Positions 28,564-38,696 are shown, counted from the stretch's first letter. The stretch is 64,000 nt of DNA from Entomohabitans teleogrylli (GCF_001484765.1 NZ_LLXO01000012.1:62001-126000); one strand, 5' to 3'. Translations and numbers: made by a program. The notes: generated from the letters alone by a model not told the origin.

Positions 28564-29301
28564 ATGATAAAACCTGCCATTATGGTGGTGGATGACGACC
28601 CGGCGATTTGTGATGTTTTACGCGATGTTCTCAATGAGCATGTCTTTGACGTGCGTATTTGTCATCGCGGCAATGACGCGCTGGCGCTGGTGGCTCATCG
28701 TCCTGAAATCGCGCTGGTCCTGCTGGATTTAATGCTCCCCGACATCAATGGATTGCAGGTGTTGCAGCAAATTCAGGCGCTGCGGCCGGAACTGCCTGTG
28801 GTCATGCTCACCGGTATGGGCAGCGAGTCGGATGTGGTGACAGGGCTGGAGATGGGCGCTGACGACTATATCGTCAAGCCGTTTCATACCCGGGTGGTGG
28901 CGGCGCGGGTCAAAGCGGTGCTGCGGCGTAGCGGCGTGATGGCGGGAGAACTGCCGGTGAAAACCCGCGCCGGGATGACTTTCAATGGCTGGACGCTGGA
29001 TACCGAACGTTGCCTGCTGCTGAATTCGCGGCGCGAGTCCGTTGAACTGAGCCAGAGCGAATACAGCCTGTTGCTGGTACTGGCCAGTAATGCCCGCAAG
29101 GTGCTGAGCCGTGAACAACTGCTGGCGCTGACCCATAGTGAATCACGGGAAATATTCGATCGCACTGTCGATGTTTTGATTATGCGGTTGCGGCGAAAAA
29201 TTGAGACCAACCCGCAGCACCCGGGATTGATCCGTACCATTCGCGGCGCGGGATACGTGTTTTCTGCGGATGTAGCGCCGATAGAAGATACCGCAATATA
29301 A
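28564..29301 (+). CDS. OmpR/PhoB-type response regulator
   Basis: The 245-residue protein has a receiver domain (VVDDDP at residues 8-13, phosphoacceptor Asp55 in LLDLMLPD, KPF near 105) and a C-terminal winged helix (ELSQSEYSLLLVLASNARKVL; FDRTVDVLIMRLRRKIE; RTIRGAGYVF). ATG 28564 has GGAGA four bases upstream; an upstream in-frame start would add a tail of about 50 residues foreign to the family. No kinase gene adjoins it. A hybrid kinase lies about 2.9 kb downstream, after an acyltransferase gene, on the same strand, and is a plausible partner. Confidence 0.88.
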   Translation: MIKPAIMVVDDDPAICDVLRDVLNEHVFDVRICHRGNDALALVAHRPEIALVLLDLMLPDINGLQVLQQIQALRPELPVVMLTGMGSESDVVTGLEMGADDYIVKPFHTRVVAARVKAVLRRSGVMAGELPVKTRAGMTFNGWTLDTERCLLLNSRRESVELSQSEYSLLLVLASNARKVLSREQLLALTHSESREIFDRTVDVLIMRLRRKIETNPQHPGLIRTIRGAGYVFSADVAPIEDTAI

Positions 29302-29497
29302 TGCCGGGGTCGCAGAGGTTGTTGTAAATACTTTGTGCGTTTTTAATTATTAAACTGAAATAACTTTTTTGATATGGAATGCCGGTAACTTTATGAAAAA
29401 CCAAGAGAAGTTAATTTTATGTTACAGCGTGGGTTCTTAATAAATATATTATATATTGCCATGGTATTTACTCTGTTCAGTAAGTAATGGCGCTGGT

Positions 29498-29515
29498 CGT
29501 TAGCTTTCGCTAACG
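29498..29515 (+). other. Short hairpin upstream of the acyltransferase gene
   Basis: CGTTAGC (29498-29504) and GCTAACG (29509-29515) form a perfect 7-bp stem with loop TTTC. It lies 42 bp before the acyltransferase start in an AT-rich 255-bp gap. No T-run follows at once; it could be a weak terminator for the response regulator or a leader structure. Confidence 0.45.
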
Positions 29516-29556
29516 CTGATTTATATTCAGAATAATATTATATAAGCGATGTCATA

Positions 29557-32076
29557 ATGCGGTTGAATAATTATAATGCGACACCGTCGCGATATTATCC
29601 CTTCATTGATGGACTACGGGCTTTAGCGGTTATTTCAGTTATTATCTACCACTTACACGCTTCGTGGCTGCCCGGCGGTTTTGTCGGGGTGGATGTCTTT
29701 TTTGTGATATCCGGTTTTGTGGTCAGTGCGTCAATCACCCATTTCCGGGGCAGCGGCTTCTGGCATTTTCTGGCGTTTTTTTATGCGCGCCGCATCCGAC
29801 GTATCTTTCCGGCACTGATTGTCTGCCTGCTGGTAACCGCCGTAGTTTCGGCGTTATTCATTCCCGACTCCTGGCTCAGCGATGTTAACCAGCAGACCGG
29901 GTTATTCGCTTTTTTTGGACTCAGCAACTTTATTCTGGCGGCGAACGGCCGGGATTATTTTGCGCCAACCACGGAATTTAATCCTTTCACCCACACCTGG
30001 TCGCTTGGCGTGGAAGAGCAGTTCTACCTGATTTTCCCCGCGCTGTTTTTTGCCTGGCTGTGCGGACAGCGCGGCAGAGGCATTTCGGTCGCTCTGTTTG
30101 CGATTGGGCTACTGACTTCCGCGGTGTTTTCGGCATGGCAGTCGCAGGTACAGCCCACCAACGCCTATTTTCTGAGTCCGGGACGTTTCTGGGAACTGGC
30201 GAGCGGCGTATTGCTGTACCAGATAATCACCTGGTCGCGCCCGCAGGGGGAGGGGGGCGGAAGCGGGTTTGCGAACACGATTGGCGTCGCGGCGTTTATC
30301 GGCTTATTGATCTCTTTTGTTGTTTCCACACCGCACCAGTTCCCGATGCCGGGCGCGCTACTGGCTGCCGTTTCAACACTGGGTATTATTTATAGCCTGT
30401 ACCGACAGCCGGGGCTGCCGTGGCTGCACGCGTTATTGGGCAACCGCTATATTCTGTTTTTCGGCAAAACCTCCTATTCGCTGTATTTGTGGCACTGGCC
30501 GACATTTGTGCTATTCCGCTGGACCTGCGGCCTGGAATCTCCGCTAACAATGCTGTGTGCGCTGGCGGTGACCCTGGTACTGGCAACGCTGTCTTATTAC
30601 CTGATTGAAACGCCAATGCGCCAGTCCGGGCTGGTTAAAAAGGCCGCCAATGCGCTGGTGATTAGCGCAGGATTGTGCGTGATAGCCATCGCTTGCTGGG
30701 GCGCCAGCGTGCTGAATGCGCATTCGAACAGGCTGTCCCTGAGCCAGGTTAGCGCCGATGCCGATCTCTGGTACCCCGATCGTGGGCCGGCGACACCCGA
30801 TTTTCCCGGTTGTCGCGCCGATCCTCAGACCCTTGACGTGGAAGGGACCAGCGTGATGGTGATTAAACCGGAAGGCTGCCTGCAGGAGAGCGCTTCCCGC
30901 TACAACGTGCTGCACGTGATCGGCGACTCCCACACTCTTGCCTATATGACGCTGTATAAGCAACTGGCCATTCGAAACAATCTGCAGGTGGATGTTTATC
31001 GTAACGGCGGTTGCCCGTTTGTCAGTTTCCAGACCGAGCGCGATCTGGATGATGCCCACTGCCGGCAGAATATCGCGTCATCTTTACGCGCTCTGCGCCA
31101 GCGTATCAGGCCTGGCGATGTCCTGCTGCTGGCCTCTTTACGCCTGCCGCGGTTTGGCGATCAATGGGTCTATTTCGGCGCGGCAGCACACCAGCAAAGT
31201 TTCTTTAGCGATCGGGCGCAGGCTAACCGACAGCGCTCAGTAGAGTGGGCAATAGATGTGCTACGGGAATTCAGCGCCAAAGGGGCTCAGGTGGTTTTTG
31301 AAGCGCCGAAACCTATCTTTCAGGTGCCGCCCTATCGCTGTGCCGACTGGTTTAACCGCGATAATCCGATTTGCGCGCCGGGTATGACCATGGATCGCGC
31401 GTTATTACAGAAATACCGGGCGCCGGTGCTGGACAGCTACGCACAGGTAGTTCAGGCGGTTCCATCGGTGAGCGTCTGGGATCCTTTCCCGGTATTGTGC
31501 CCGGGTGAGGTCTGCAGCGTCTGGAAAGACGGCCACGCGCTGTTTTTCGACGGCGACCACCTGAGCGCCTGGGGTAGCATGACGCTGTTGGCGGATTTTT
31601 CCGCCCGCGTACTGCCGAGACTGCGCAAGCCCGCCCGGGAAGGCAGTATGCATATTCCTGAACAGGGCTACGCCTTTAATCAGCAGGGAGTACCCGATTT
31701 TCTGGACAGCCTCTCCGGGTTATCCCACGTCGAATCATGGGGACGCTGGAGCGATGGTCGTCTGGCGCCGGTGGTGCGCCTGGCGTTTCACCAGCCGCTG
31801 CCGCAGGATTTTACCCTTGAAGTGACCGCTCAGGGGTATGGTCCCAATATCAACCAGCCGGTGAGCGTTGTTGTTGGCAACGAACGTCACCAAATGCGCG
31901 TTGCCGGGCAGCCAACAACGACGAAACTGTATTTCGCCAATCCAGGCGGCGCCAGGGTGATTGAAATCACGCCGCCTTATCCGCAAAGTCCACAGGCCTC
32001 CGGAGAGTCCGGGGATGGCAGGCTGTTAGGTATCGGGCTGGTGGCGATTAAAATTACCGCCGCCGCATCGCATTAA
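29557..32076 (+). CDS. OafA/YrhL-type acyltransferase fused to an SGNH domain
   Basis: This 839-residue inner-membrane O-acyltransferase has an N-terminal acyltransferase-3 domain of about ten helices (FIDGLRALAVISVIIYHLH, VDVFFVISGFVVSASI, THTWSLGVEEQFYLIFPALF). A periplasmic SGNH hydrolase-like domain follows, with GDSH at 456-459 and the second catalytic pair in DGDHLS (Asp665, His668). A further C-terminal segment of about 130 residues is beta-rich. Such enzymes acetylate O-antigen, peptidoglycan or other envelope glycans; the target is unknown. It lies between a response regulator and a hybrid kinase. Confidence 0.88.
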   Translation: MRLNNYNATPSRYYPFIDGLRALAVISVIIYHLHASWLPGGFVGVDVFFVISGFVVSASITHFRGSGFWHFLAFFYARRIRRIFPALIVCLLVTAVVSALFIPDSWLSDVNQQTGLFAFFGLSNFILAANGRDYFAPTTEFNPFTHTWSLGVEEQFYLIFPALFFAWLCGQRGRGISVALFAIGLLTSAVFSAWQSQVQPTNAYFLSPGRFWELASGVLLYQIITWSRPQGEGGGSGFANTIGVAAFIGLLISFVVSTPHQFPMPGALLAAVSTLGIIYSLYRQPGLPWLHALLGNRYILFFGKTSYSLYLWHWPTFVLFRWTCGLESPLTMLCALAVTLVLATLSYYLIETPMRQSGLVKKAANALVISAGLCVIAIACWGASVLNAHSNRLSLSQVSADADLWYPDRGPATPDFPGCRADPQTLDVEGTSVMVIKPEGCLQESASRYNVLHVIGDSHTLAYMTLYKQLAIRNNLQVDVYRNGGCPFVSFQTERDLDDAHCRQNIASSLRALRQRIRPGDVLLLASLRLPRFGDQWVYFGAAAHQQSFFSDRAQANRQRSVEWAIDVLREFSAKGAQVVFEAPKPIFQVPPYRCADWFNRDNPICAPGMTMDRALLQKYRAPVLDSYAQVVQAVPSVSVWDPFPVLCPGEVCSVWKDGHALFFDGDHLSAWGSMTLLADFSARVLPRLRKPAREGSMHIPEQGYAFNQQGVPDFLDSLSGLSHVESWGRWSDGRLAPVVRLAFHQPLPQDFTLEVTAQGYGPNINQPVSVVVGNERHQMRVAGQPTTTKLYFANPGGARVIEITPPYPQSPQASGESGDGRLLGIGLVAIKITAAASH

Positions 32077-32228
32077 CCGGAGTACCGCCAGCCGCAGGCG
32101 GAATGACGCGTCGGCGGGAGGCTCCCGGGTCGTCATAATTGTTGAACGCGATCACATTCAGCGTCTGTCAACATTTGTGTAACATTCATCCGCCGGGTAG
32201 TGTCAGGTTTTTACAGCGGAGAGTGGCT

Positions 32229-34061
32229 ATGTGGCGGTCGGTGTATCAGTTTCTTGTCAGTGTCCGGGGCCGGCTATTATGTTTCAGCATGCTGGCGATA
32301 GTGTTGCTGCTGGCGGTCGGCGCCAGCGCGGTATTTAGCCTCCGGCAGGCCGGAGCGCAGGCGGCGCAGATTCAACCGACGGTGGCGCTTACGCTGCTGG
32401 CGCTGGTCGCGCTGGCGGCGGCGGGCGGGTATCTTTACCGTAATATCGGCACCAATCTGGCGGCGATTTCCCGGGCGATGAGCCAACTGGCGCGCGGTGA
32501 ATCCGGTGTCAGCGTACCTTCCCTGCTACGCCGGGATGAACTGGGCGAACTGGCGCGGGCCTACGATATTTTCGCCCGCAATATGACATCGCTGGAGGAT
32601 GCGTCGCGGCTGTTGAAGGAAAAAACCAGCCAGCTGGAAGCGACTTTTCACGCCATGCGCGACGGGCTGGCGCTGTTTGATAATTACGGCAATCTGGTGG
32701 TGTGGAACCCCCAGTACCCGGTGATGCTCGGGCTGAACGGCAACATGCTGCAGCGCGGCCAGCACTATTTGACCCTGCTCAGCCAGGTCGCATCATTGTC
32801 AGGGCCGCTACTGGATAACCTGCAGCAGCCCCATCCCCGCACTCAGGAGATCAAACTGGCGGATAACCGCACCATTGAACTGCGCTTCAGTCCGGTGCCG
32901 GAGCGCGGTATGGTCAACGTGGTGTTGGATCGAACTGAACACAAAGGGCTGGAAGAAGCGCTGCTGCATAGTCAGAAAATGAAGGCGGTTGGGCAACTGA
33001 CTGGTGGACTGGCCCACGATTTTAATAATCTGCTGACGGTGATTATCGGTAGCCTGGAGCTGGCGGCCCCGGATTCGCCGGACGCGCCACGCGTCACTCG
33101 CGCCCTGAAAGCGGCGGAGCGCGGCGCACAGCTTACCCAGCGTCTGCTGGCCTTTTCCCGTAAGCAGTCTCTGCATCCGCGCCCGGTAGCGCTGAAATAT
33201 CTGCTGGAAAACCTCCAGGAGCTGATGCGCCACTCACTACCCGCCAGCCTGACGCTGGAAATTGAAGCCCAGTATCCCGCCTGGCCGGCGTGGATTGACG
33301 TCAACCAACTGGAAAACGCCATCATTAACCTGGTAATGAATGCCCGGGACGCCATGGAAGGGCGCAGTGGCGTTATCCGGATTCGTACCTGGAATCAGCG
33401 GGTAATGCGCAGCGACGGGCGCCGCCAGGATATGGTGGCGCTGGAGGTAATTGATAGCGGCTGCGGTATGTCTCCGGAGGTACGTTCCCAGGTGTTTGAA
33501 CCGTTTTTTACGACCCGGGTTCACAGCGGCGGTAGCGGGCTGGGACTGTCGATGGTGTACGGTTTTGTCCATCAGTCCGGCGGCAGGGTGGAAATTGAAA
33601 GCACCCCCGGAGCAGGGACCACCGTGCGCCTGCAACTTCCCCGGGCGGCGGTGGAGGTGGATACTGCGCCGCCCCAACAAACGCCTCCTGAGCCAGACAG
33701 CGACGATCGGTTGGTACTGGTGCTCGAGGATGAGCCGGACGTGCGCCAGACCCTGTGTGAACAGCTTCATCAACTGGGCTACCTGACCCTGGAAGCGGAA
33801 AACGGCGAACAGGCGGTTGCGTTGCTGGAGGCGGTGGAAGATATTCGTATTTTTATCAGCGATTTAATGTTGCCTGGCCATCTGAGCGGGGCGGATGTGC
33901 TCAACCACGCCCGCGCCCATCATCCCCATTTGACGCTGCTGCTGATTAGCGGCCAGGACTTGCGTCCGGCTCATCACCCATTACTGCCGGATGTGGAACT
34001 GCTGCGTAAGCCGTTCACCAGCCAGCATCTGGCGCTGGCGTTGCGCCGGGCCGGCAGCTAA
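32229..34061 (+). CDS. Hybrid sensor histidine kinase/response regulator
   Basis: The 610-residue protein has two N-terminal membrane helices (about 12-37 and 50-70), a HAMP-like linker (RDELGELARAYDIFARNM) and a PAS-like domain (TFHAMRDGLALFDNYGNLVVWN). The kinase core has GGLAHDFNNLLT with His263, N box NAIINLVMNARDAM, G1 DSGCGM, F box FEPFFTT and G2 GSGLGLSMVYGF. A C-terminal receiver (VLEDEPDVR; Asp545) completes it. ATG 32229 follows GCGGAGAG; an in-frame start at 32139 adds 30 residues without a ribosome site. Signal unknown. Confidence 0.87.
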   Translation: MWRSVYQFLVSVRGRLLCFSMLAIVLLLAVGASAVFSLRQAGAQAAQIQPTVALTLLALVALAAAGGYLYRNIGTNLAAISRAMSQLARGESGVSVPSLLRRDELGELARAYDIFARNMTSLEDASRLLKEKTSQLEATFHAMRDGLALFDNYGNLVVWNPQYPVMLGLNGNMLQRGQHYLTLLSQVASLSGPLLDNLQQPHPRTQEIKLADNRTIELRFSPVPERGMVNVVLDRTEHKGLEEALLHSQKMKAVGQLTGGLAHDFNNLLTVIIGSLELAAPDSPDAPRVTRALKAAERGAQLTQRLLAFSRKQSLHPRPVALKYLLENLQELMRHSLPASLTLEIEAQYPAWPAWIDVNQLENAIINLVMNARDAMEGRSGVIRIRTWNQRVMRSDGRRQDMVALEVIDSGCGMSPEVRSQVFEPFFTTRVHSGGSGLGLSMVYGFVHQSGGRVEIESTPGAGTTVRLQLPRAAVEVDTAPPQQTPPEPDSDDRLVLVLEDEPDVRQTLCEQLHQLGYLTLEAENGEQAVALLEAVEDIRIFISDLMLPGHLSGADVLNHARAHHPHLTLLLISGQDLRPAHHPLLPDVELLRKPFTSQHLALALRRAGS

Positions 34062-34144
34062 CCGGCGGATTTGGGAATTCTCCGCTACTGATCGCTGCGG
34101 TGGCTGATTAGCGTAAAGCCGGTCATCAGATGGAGGCAGGTGTT

Positions 34145-34465
34145 ATGAAATATTCTCTGGGGATTCTGGCGCTCGGGCTATCGCTGGCTGGCGGTCAGGC
34201 CGCGCGGGCTGACGTTATTGATGAGGCGGTCAGTAATATTCAGCAGGCGCTGGAAGAGGCCTGGCCGACGGGCAAGGCCGATACCGATAGCGAACGGCGT
34301 TCGTCTGCCGTCGGCGCTGACGGCGGCAACCGCCAGTACGACAACCAGCGCCGGCAGCTTGAGGCGCGCCAGCAGCAGATCGACGATCGCCAGCGTCAGC
34401 TCGATCGGGAGCAACGTCAACTGGATGATGAATACCGGCGCCTGGAGGACGAGTACGATCGTTAG
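34145..34465 (+). CDS. yjdP: YjdP family secreted coiled-coil protein
   Basis: This 106-residue protein has a signal peptide cut after AARA, then DVIDEAVSNIQQALEEAW. Its C-terminal 45 residues are made almost entirely of Arg, Gln, Asp, Glu and Leu repeats (QLEARQQQIDDRQRQLDREQ). E. coli YjdP has the same plan and lies in the same region. A periplasmic location is expected; function unknown. ATG 34145 is preceded by GGAGG. Confidence 0.85.
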   Translation: MKYSLGILALGLSLAGGQAARADVIDEAVSNIQQALEEAWPTGKADTDSERRSSAVGADGGNRQYDNQRRQLEARQQQIDDRQRQLDREQRQLDDEYRRLEDEYDR

Positions 34466-34643
34466 GTAACAGGAGAGGTCTTCACCCGACGATTGGTGAT
34501 TTCTTTATCGTGGTCCAGCAGACGTGATAATACGCCGATCGCTCCAGGCGGCGGATCATAAAAATAGTGGTGCAATATCACCTGATGGGTGCCGGACCAG
34601 AGACGGAAAACCGCGGCGGGTTGTACCGCCGCATCGGCGGGAA

Positions 34644-36188
34644 TTAACGGAATACGGTGACCGCATCCACCAGACGGGTCGCCTGGTATTTGACCGTGGC
34701 GGAGGCCTGCGCGCCCTGCTGTACCAGCGTGGCGTTCTGGCGGGTGATATGGTCCAGCTCATCGACGGCGCGGGTCAGATCGCTTAACCCCTGGGCCTGA
34801 TGGCTGGTGGCGACGCTGATTCGGGCGATCAATTCACTGACGTTTTTCACTTTGTCGACAATGTCGCGCATGGTATGGCCGGCAGTCTGCACATGTACCG
34901 ATCCCGACTCCACTTTCCCGGCGCTGGCCTCAATCAAACGGCGGATATCGCTGGCCGCGGTGGCGCTGCGCTGGGCCAGGCTGCGCACTTCGCCGGCGAC
35001 TACCGCAAAGCCTTTCCCCTGCTCGCCGGCGCGCGCGGCTTCAACCGCGGCGTTGAGCGCCAGAATATTGGTCTGGAAGGCGATACTGTCGATTAAACTG
35101 GTGATAGAGCCTATTTCCCGGGTGCTTTCGGCGATCTGCGCCATAGTGGTGATGACGGTTTCCATCGCCTCGCCGCCGTCAGATGCCGCATCACGAGCCG
35201 CAAGAGATAGTTCATCGGCTGCGGTGGCGGTTTCTGTGTTATTGCGTACCGTGGTGGAGAGTTGATTCATGGTGGCCAGAGTTTGCTGAACGTTGACCGC
35301 GGTCTGGCGGGTACGTTCGTTGAGATCTTCATTGCCTTTGGCCAGTGAGTCGCTCCCTTCGCGGACATCAAAGACCTGACTGCTGACATCGTTGACCAGC
35401 CAGCGGAACATTAGCCCCAACTGGCTGATAGCGCGCAGGGTGGTGCCCACTTCATCGGCGCGCTGCATATGCTCCACGCTGTGGCTGGCGCCGGTGGCCA
35501 CCCGCAGCGCCTGCTGGCAGACCTTTTCAACCGGCCGGGCTATCTGGCTTTCCAGCCACCAGGCGATCAGTAGGATCAGGAACGTATGGATGCCCGGCAA
35601 CGTCAGAGCAAGCGCCAGCGGTAATTTCAGGGGCCATAGCGCGAGTGCAAAAAGCGGAATAGAGCATATCAGCGGCGTTCTGACTCGCCAGCGCAGGGGC
35701 AGAGTTTTTAGCCATGACAGCCAGGACAGCGGGCCGCGACGTACCAGCAGGCCGCTGTGAAAGCGGCGTCCGGGCATTTTCCCTTCGTTCATTGCCCGAT
35801 AGCGCTGGCTGGCCTGCTCTATCTCTTCGCGGGTCGCCTTGGTGCGTATCGACATGAAGCCGATAGTCTGATTGTTACGCACGATAGGCACCGCGTTGGC
35901 GCGTACCCAGTAATAATCGCCATTTTTACGGCGGTTTTTGACCAGACCGGTCCACGGATGGCCTTTTTTCAGCGTTGCCCACATATCGGCAAAGACCTGT
36001 TTGGGCATATCCGGGTGCCGGACGACATTATGGGGATGACCGAGTAATTCGTCACTGCTGAATCCGCTGACTTCAATAAAACTGTCATTGGCATACGTAA
36101 TATAACTTTGTAGGTCCGTGGTAGACATTAATGTGGCATTGTCTTCCAGAATATATTCAGTATTGGTAGTGTAAGGCGTATGTCGCAT
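34644..36188 (-). CDS. Aer-like PAS-containing methyl-accepting chemotaxis protein
   Basis: The 514-residue energy-taxis receptor has an N-terminal PAS domain ([40 protein letters not shown]), two closely spaced membrane segments (about 160-205) and a HAMP-like stretch. The cytoplasmic signalling tip reads [20 protein letters not shown]. This is the layout of E. coli Aer, which binds FAD in the PAS domain. A sigma-28 promoter lies upstream. It may be Aer itself or a paralogue; aer is not at this locus in E. coli. Confidence 0.87.
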   Translation of the reverse strand: MRHTPYTTNTEYILEDNATLMSTTDLQSYITYANDSFIEVSGFSSDELLGHPHNVVRHPDMPKQVFADMWATLKKGHPWTGLVKNRRKNGDYYWVRANAVPIVRNNQTIGFMSIRTKATREEIEQASQRYRAMNEGKMPGRRFHSGLLVRRGPLSWLSWLKTLPLRWRVRTPLICSIPLFALALWPLKLPLALALTLPGIHTFLILLIAWWLESQIARPVEKVCQQALRVATGASHSVEHMQRADEVGTTLRAISQLGLMFRWLVNDVSSQVFDVREGSDSLAKGNEDLNERTRQTAVNVQQTLATMNQLSTTVRNNTETATAADELSLAARDAASDGGEAMETVITTMAQIAESTREIGSITSLIDSIAFQTNILALNAAVEAARAGEQGKGFAVVAGEVRSLAQRSATAASDIRRLIEASAGKVESGSVHVQTAGHTMRDIVDKVKNVSELIARISVATSHQAQGLSDLTRAVDELDHITRQNATLVQQGAQASATVKYQATRLVDAVTVFR

Positions 36189-36232
36189 GATAGTTTCCTG
36201 CGCAGCGTTAGCGGATTACGACGGTTCTGTTA

Positions 36233-36259
36233 TTTTCGGCATATTCAGGGCGCGCTTTA
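36233..36259 (-). promoter_or_regulatory. Sigma-28 (FliA) promoter of the Aer-like gene
   Basis: On the minus strand TAAA (36259-36256), exactly 15 bp, then GCCGAAAA (36240-36233), one mismatch from GCCGATAA. It is 45 bp upstream of the receptor start, as expected for a flagellar class 3 gene. Confidence 0.8.
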
Positions 36260-36407
36260 TATCTGGCGGGAAATATTTTTAATAAAAATTAAACAATCAA
36301 TATATTATATACAAAAGAATATATATTTTCATTCGACGGCGGAAACGTATACCCGATAATTAACCAGATGAGCAGGAGGAAACGGGGAAGGCGGGTTGTT
36401 TATATTG

Positions 36408-36430
36408 GCCCCGACACTGATGGCCGGGGC
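36408..36430 (-). terminator. Possible terminator after yjdM
   Basis: GCCCCG (36408-36413) pairs with CGGGGC (36425-36430), eight bases past the yjdM stop. The T-run on the minus strand is poor, so efficiency is doubtful. Confidence 0.45.
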
Positions 36431-36437
36431 GCCAGAA

Positions 36438-36773
36438 TCAGTTTTTCTTCACGAATTCAGATTTCAGCTTCATGGGACCAAAACCATCGATTTTACAGTC
36501 GATGTTATGATCGCCTTCCACCAGGCGGATATTCTTCACTTTGGTACCGATTTTCAGCATTGAAGAACTGCCTTTTACCTTCAGGTCTTTAACCACAGTA
36601 ACGCTGTCACCGTCTGCCAGCAGGTTGCCGTTGGCGTCTTTAACTACCAGCGCATCACTCTCTTCCGCCGGCTGCTGGTCATTCCACTCGTGGGCACATT
36701 CAGGGCAGATATACATGCCGTTATCTTCATAGGTATATTCAGAATTGCACTGCGGGCAATGAGGGAGTTGCAT
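36438..36773 (-). CDS. yjdM: YjdM (PhnA) zinc-ribbon protein
   Basis: This 111-residue protein has an N-terminal zinc ribbon ([21 protein letters not shown]) and a C-terminal SH3-like domain ([35 protein letters not shown]). It is almost identical to E. coli YjdM, formerly PhnA. In spite of the name it is not needed for phosphonate use. The phn operon that adjoins it in E. coli is absent. Confidence 0.95.
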   Translation of the reverse strand: MQLPHCPQCNSEYTYEDNGMYICPECAHEWNDQQPAEESDALVVKDANGNLLADGDSVTVVKDLKVKGSSSMLKIGTKVKNIRLVEGDHNIDCKIDGFGPMKLKSEFVKKN

Positions 36774-36933
36774 TGTATCGTCCTCGGTATCGGGTTACAG
36801 GCTGAAAAAAAGAGATTTCAGCGCAAAAATGGGGCAAGTTGCCCAAAAAGTGGCGTGATTATACATGAATCCCCGCATTCAGTGGGGAGAATTTTGCCAC
36901 GCGGCATATTTACTCGCCATCGGCCTGGCGCGA

Positions 36934-37162
36934 TGAATGACGTGAGATATGTCATTCATCATGTTCATGCCTCAGCGAACGGCGCGTTTTTCAGCCTTGC
37001 CGACCGGCAGGTAACCGACCGGATTGGCCGCACTGTGACCATACCTGACCGGGTGGATAGGGTTGTAGTGTTGCAGCATCAGATCCTGAACCAACGGGTA
37101 CCGATGAATGCCAGCGATAAAATTGTCGGCATTCTGGCTATGCCAGTTATGCCGCCAGTATG
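36934..37162 (+). pseudogene. Remnant of a metal/siderophore ABC substrate-binding protein
   Basis: An open stretch of about 75 codons includes VTDRIGRTVTIPDRVDRVVV and SDKIVGILA. This is the start of the TroA/FepB-like periplasmic binding domain (GRxVTIP..VxRVVVL..DKIVGI). It stops at TGA 37160-37162, far short of the usual 300 or more residues, and has no convincing signal peptide. I read it as a decayed gene; the identification rests on short motifs. Confidence 0.5.
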
Positions 37163-37536
37163 AGGCAGCAGGTGGATATGATGGTTCATACTATTCCGGC
37201 GTTGATGAATGTCACCGCCCAATATGTCGCCGCGGTTTTCCACCTGGCGGGGCAGCGCTGGGGACCTTCCTGGGGCCGGACAGTACGCGCGATTCTGCGG
37301 GAAGGCGGTTTTGGGCCGGTGATTACCGCTGAATAATGCTGGTCAGCGTCCGGCAGGGCTGTTTTCATATCACCAGACGGGTTTTGTGAACTGAATGTGC
37401 CGGGTTAGTAAAGGAGGCTTGCCCGGACATGATATTTTAGTCCGGCAAAATACTGGCCTGGCTTATGTCAGCATTGTTATTTTTTCTCCGTCAGCGTAAA
37501 AATAAGCAGGGTTTATAAAGTTAGCTGGAGATAAGG
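37163..37536 (+). other. Non-coding or decayed stretch before the AT-rich membrane gene
   Basis: A 58-codon frame (about 37160-37336, ending AILREGGFGPVITAE) overlaps the end of the decayed transporter gene. I do not recognise it and it has no clear ribosome site. The rest, to 37536, is AT-rich and presumably holds the promoter of the next gene. Confidence 0.35.
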
Positions 37537-38667
37537 ATGAACTCTGAGAAATATGGGCTGTTGACTTACTATCCCGTTCAGTTTGTTGCGTATTCCGCTG
37601 TCATATCGGTGTTTGGTTATATTTTTTATCTGAATAAACCATCACAAATGATAATTTCATTCTCTATTCTTGCTATCGTTGCTGTACTTTTCGTGATTAT
37701 ATTTTCTCCGGTTGATTATTTGCGAAAGATAAAACCAGCAGGGAAGCTACCGCCCGTTATTCTGCAAAGATATCAGCAAGATAATCCGTTCTGCAAACTG
37801 ACTGATTTTACATTTTTTGCATCATTGTGCGTGCTGATTCTTTTTTGCGCTGCATTCTGTGTGTATCGACTGGGCTATAGTAGTGATTGGATATGGTTTT
37901 GTGCTTTTCTTTTTCTGATGACGCACTCAATCACAGTCTATTTTAAAGTCAGTGACCTGAGCTTTATGCAGGGTGAAAAAGGTAAAACCATCAAGATTTT
38001 TATCGTCTTTTTTGTGACTGCCCTGTGGAGCTTCTTCAACTATTATTTAGATAATGTAGCTCGGGGGTTTGTGACGGAGACGCTTGATATTCCGGCATAC
38101 TCTATAGCAGCAAAAGTCACTTCTGATGGCAGCGCCTGGGTGATAAAAATCGCTTTCTTGCTGATGATTGCTTATGCATTTAGCTCCGCGTTTCTGTTAT
38201 TTCCTGATCGCTGGGAATATGGCGAAGAGGGAGGAGTAAATTACTCGGTGAACAATGGGTTTATCTCTCTTTCTCTGTTGAGCATCAGTTCTGCGTTATT
38301 ATTTATCGTCGTTTTTAAGAGCAGTCTTGACGGAATATATCAGAGTGTATTCGAGAAAACGGTCAGGATGGAGACGAGAGATACCATTTTTTGTAACGGT
38401 GAATACCAGACTGTCCGGGAGGGTGAAGGCGTTACCGTTCGGGTACTGGAAGTTGCTAAAAACGAGTATCGTATGATTTCTTTTTACCCGAACGCCATGC
38501 CGGTATACCGACTTGAATGCACCGACCAGGCACCCTGGTATCGCTACACACCGGTGCAAACGACAAAAAGCCTGCTTGAGGATCAAAAAAGAGAAGCCGA
38601 GGTCGGTGATTTGTTGACGACGCTTATTCAGCGGGGCAGGTCGAGCAGCGAACGCTGCGAGAAATGA
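37537..38667 (+). CDS. Hypothetical multi-pass membrane protein
   Basis: I do not recognise this 376-residue protein. It has about seven hydrophobic segments (near 14-31, 38-57, 88-112, 120-134, 150-168, 205-225, 242-262) and a C-terminal soluble part of about 110 residues with TRDTIFCNGEYQTVREGEGV. Start ATG 37537 follows GGAGATAAGG. Base composition is clearly more AT-rich than the neighbours, and it lies beside tRNA-Phe, a common insertion target, so transfer is likely. No partner gene is visible. Confidence 0.72.
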   Translation: MNSEKYGLLTYYPVQFVAYSAVISVFGYIFYLNKPSQMIISFSILAIVAVLFVIIFSPVDYLRKIKPAGKLPPVILQRYQQDNPFCKLTDFTFFASLCVLILFCAAFCVYRLGYSSDWIWFCAFLFLMTHSITVYFKVSDLSFMQGEKGKTIKIFIVFFVTALWSFFNYYLDNVARGFVTETLDIPAYSIAAKVTSDGSAWVIKIAFLLMIAYAFSSAFLLFPDRWEYGEEGGVNYSVNNGFISLSLLSISSALLFIVVFKSSLDGIYQSVFEKTVRMETRDTIFCNGEYQTVREGEGVTVRVLEVAKNEYRMISFYPNAMPVYRLECTDQAPWYRYTPVQTTKSLLEDQKREAEVGDLLTTLIQRGRSSSERCEK

Positions 38668-38696
38668 AGGAATATGCTGGTGCGCAGACATTGAAC

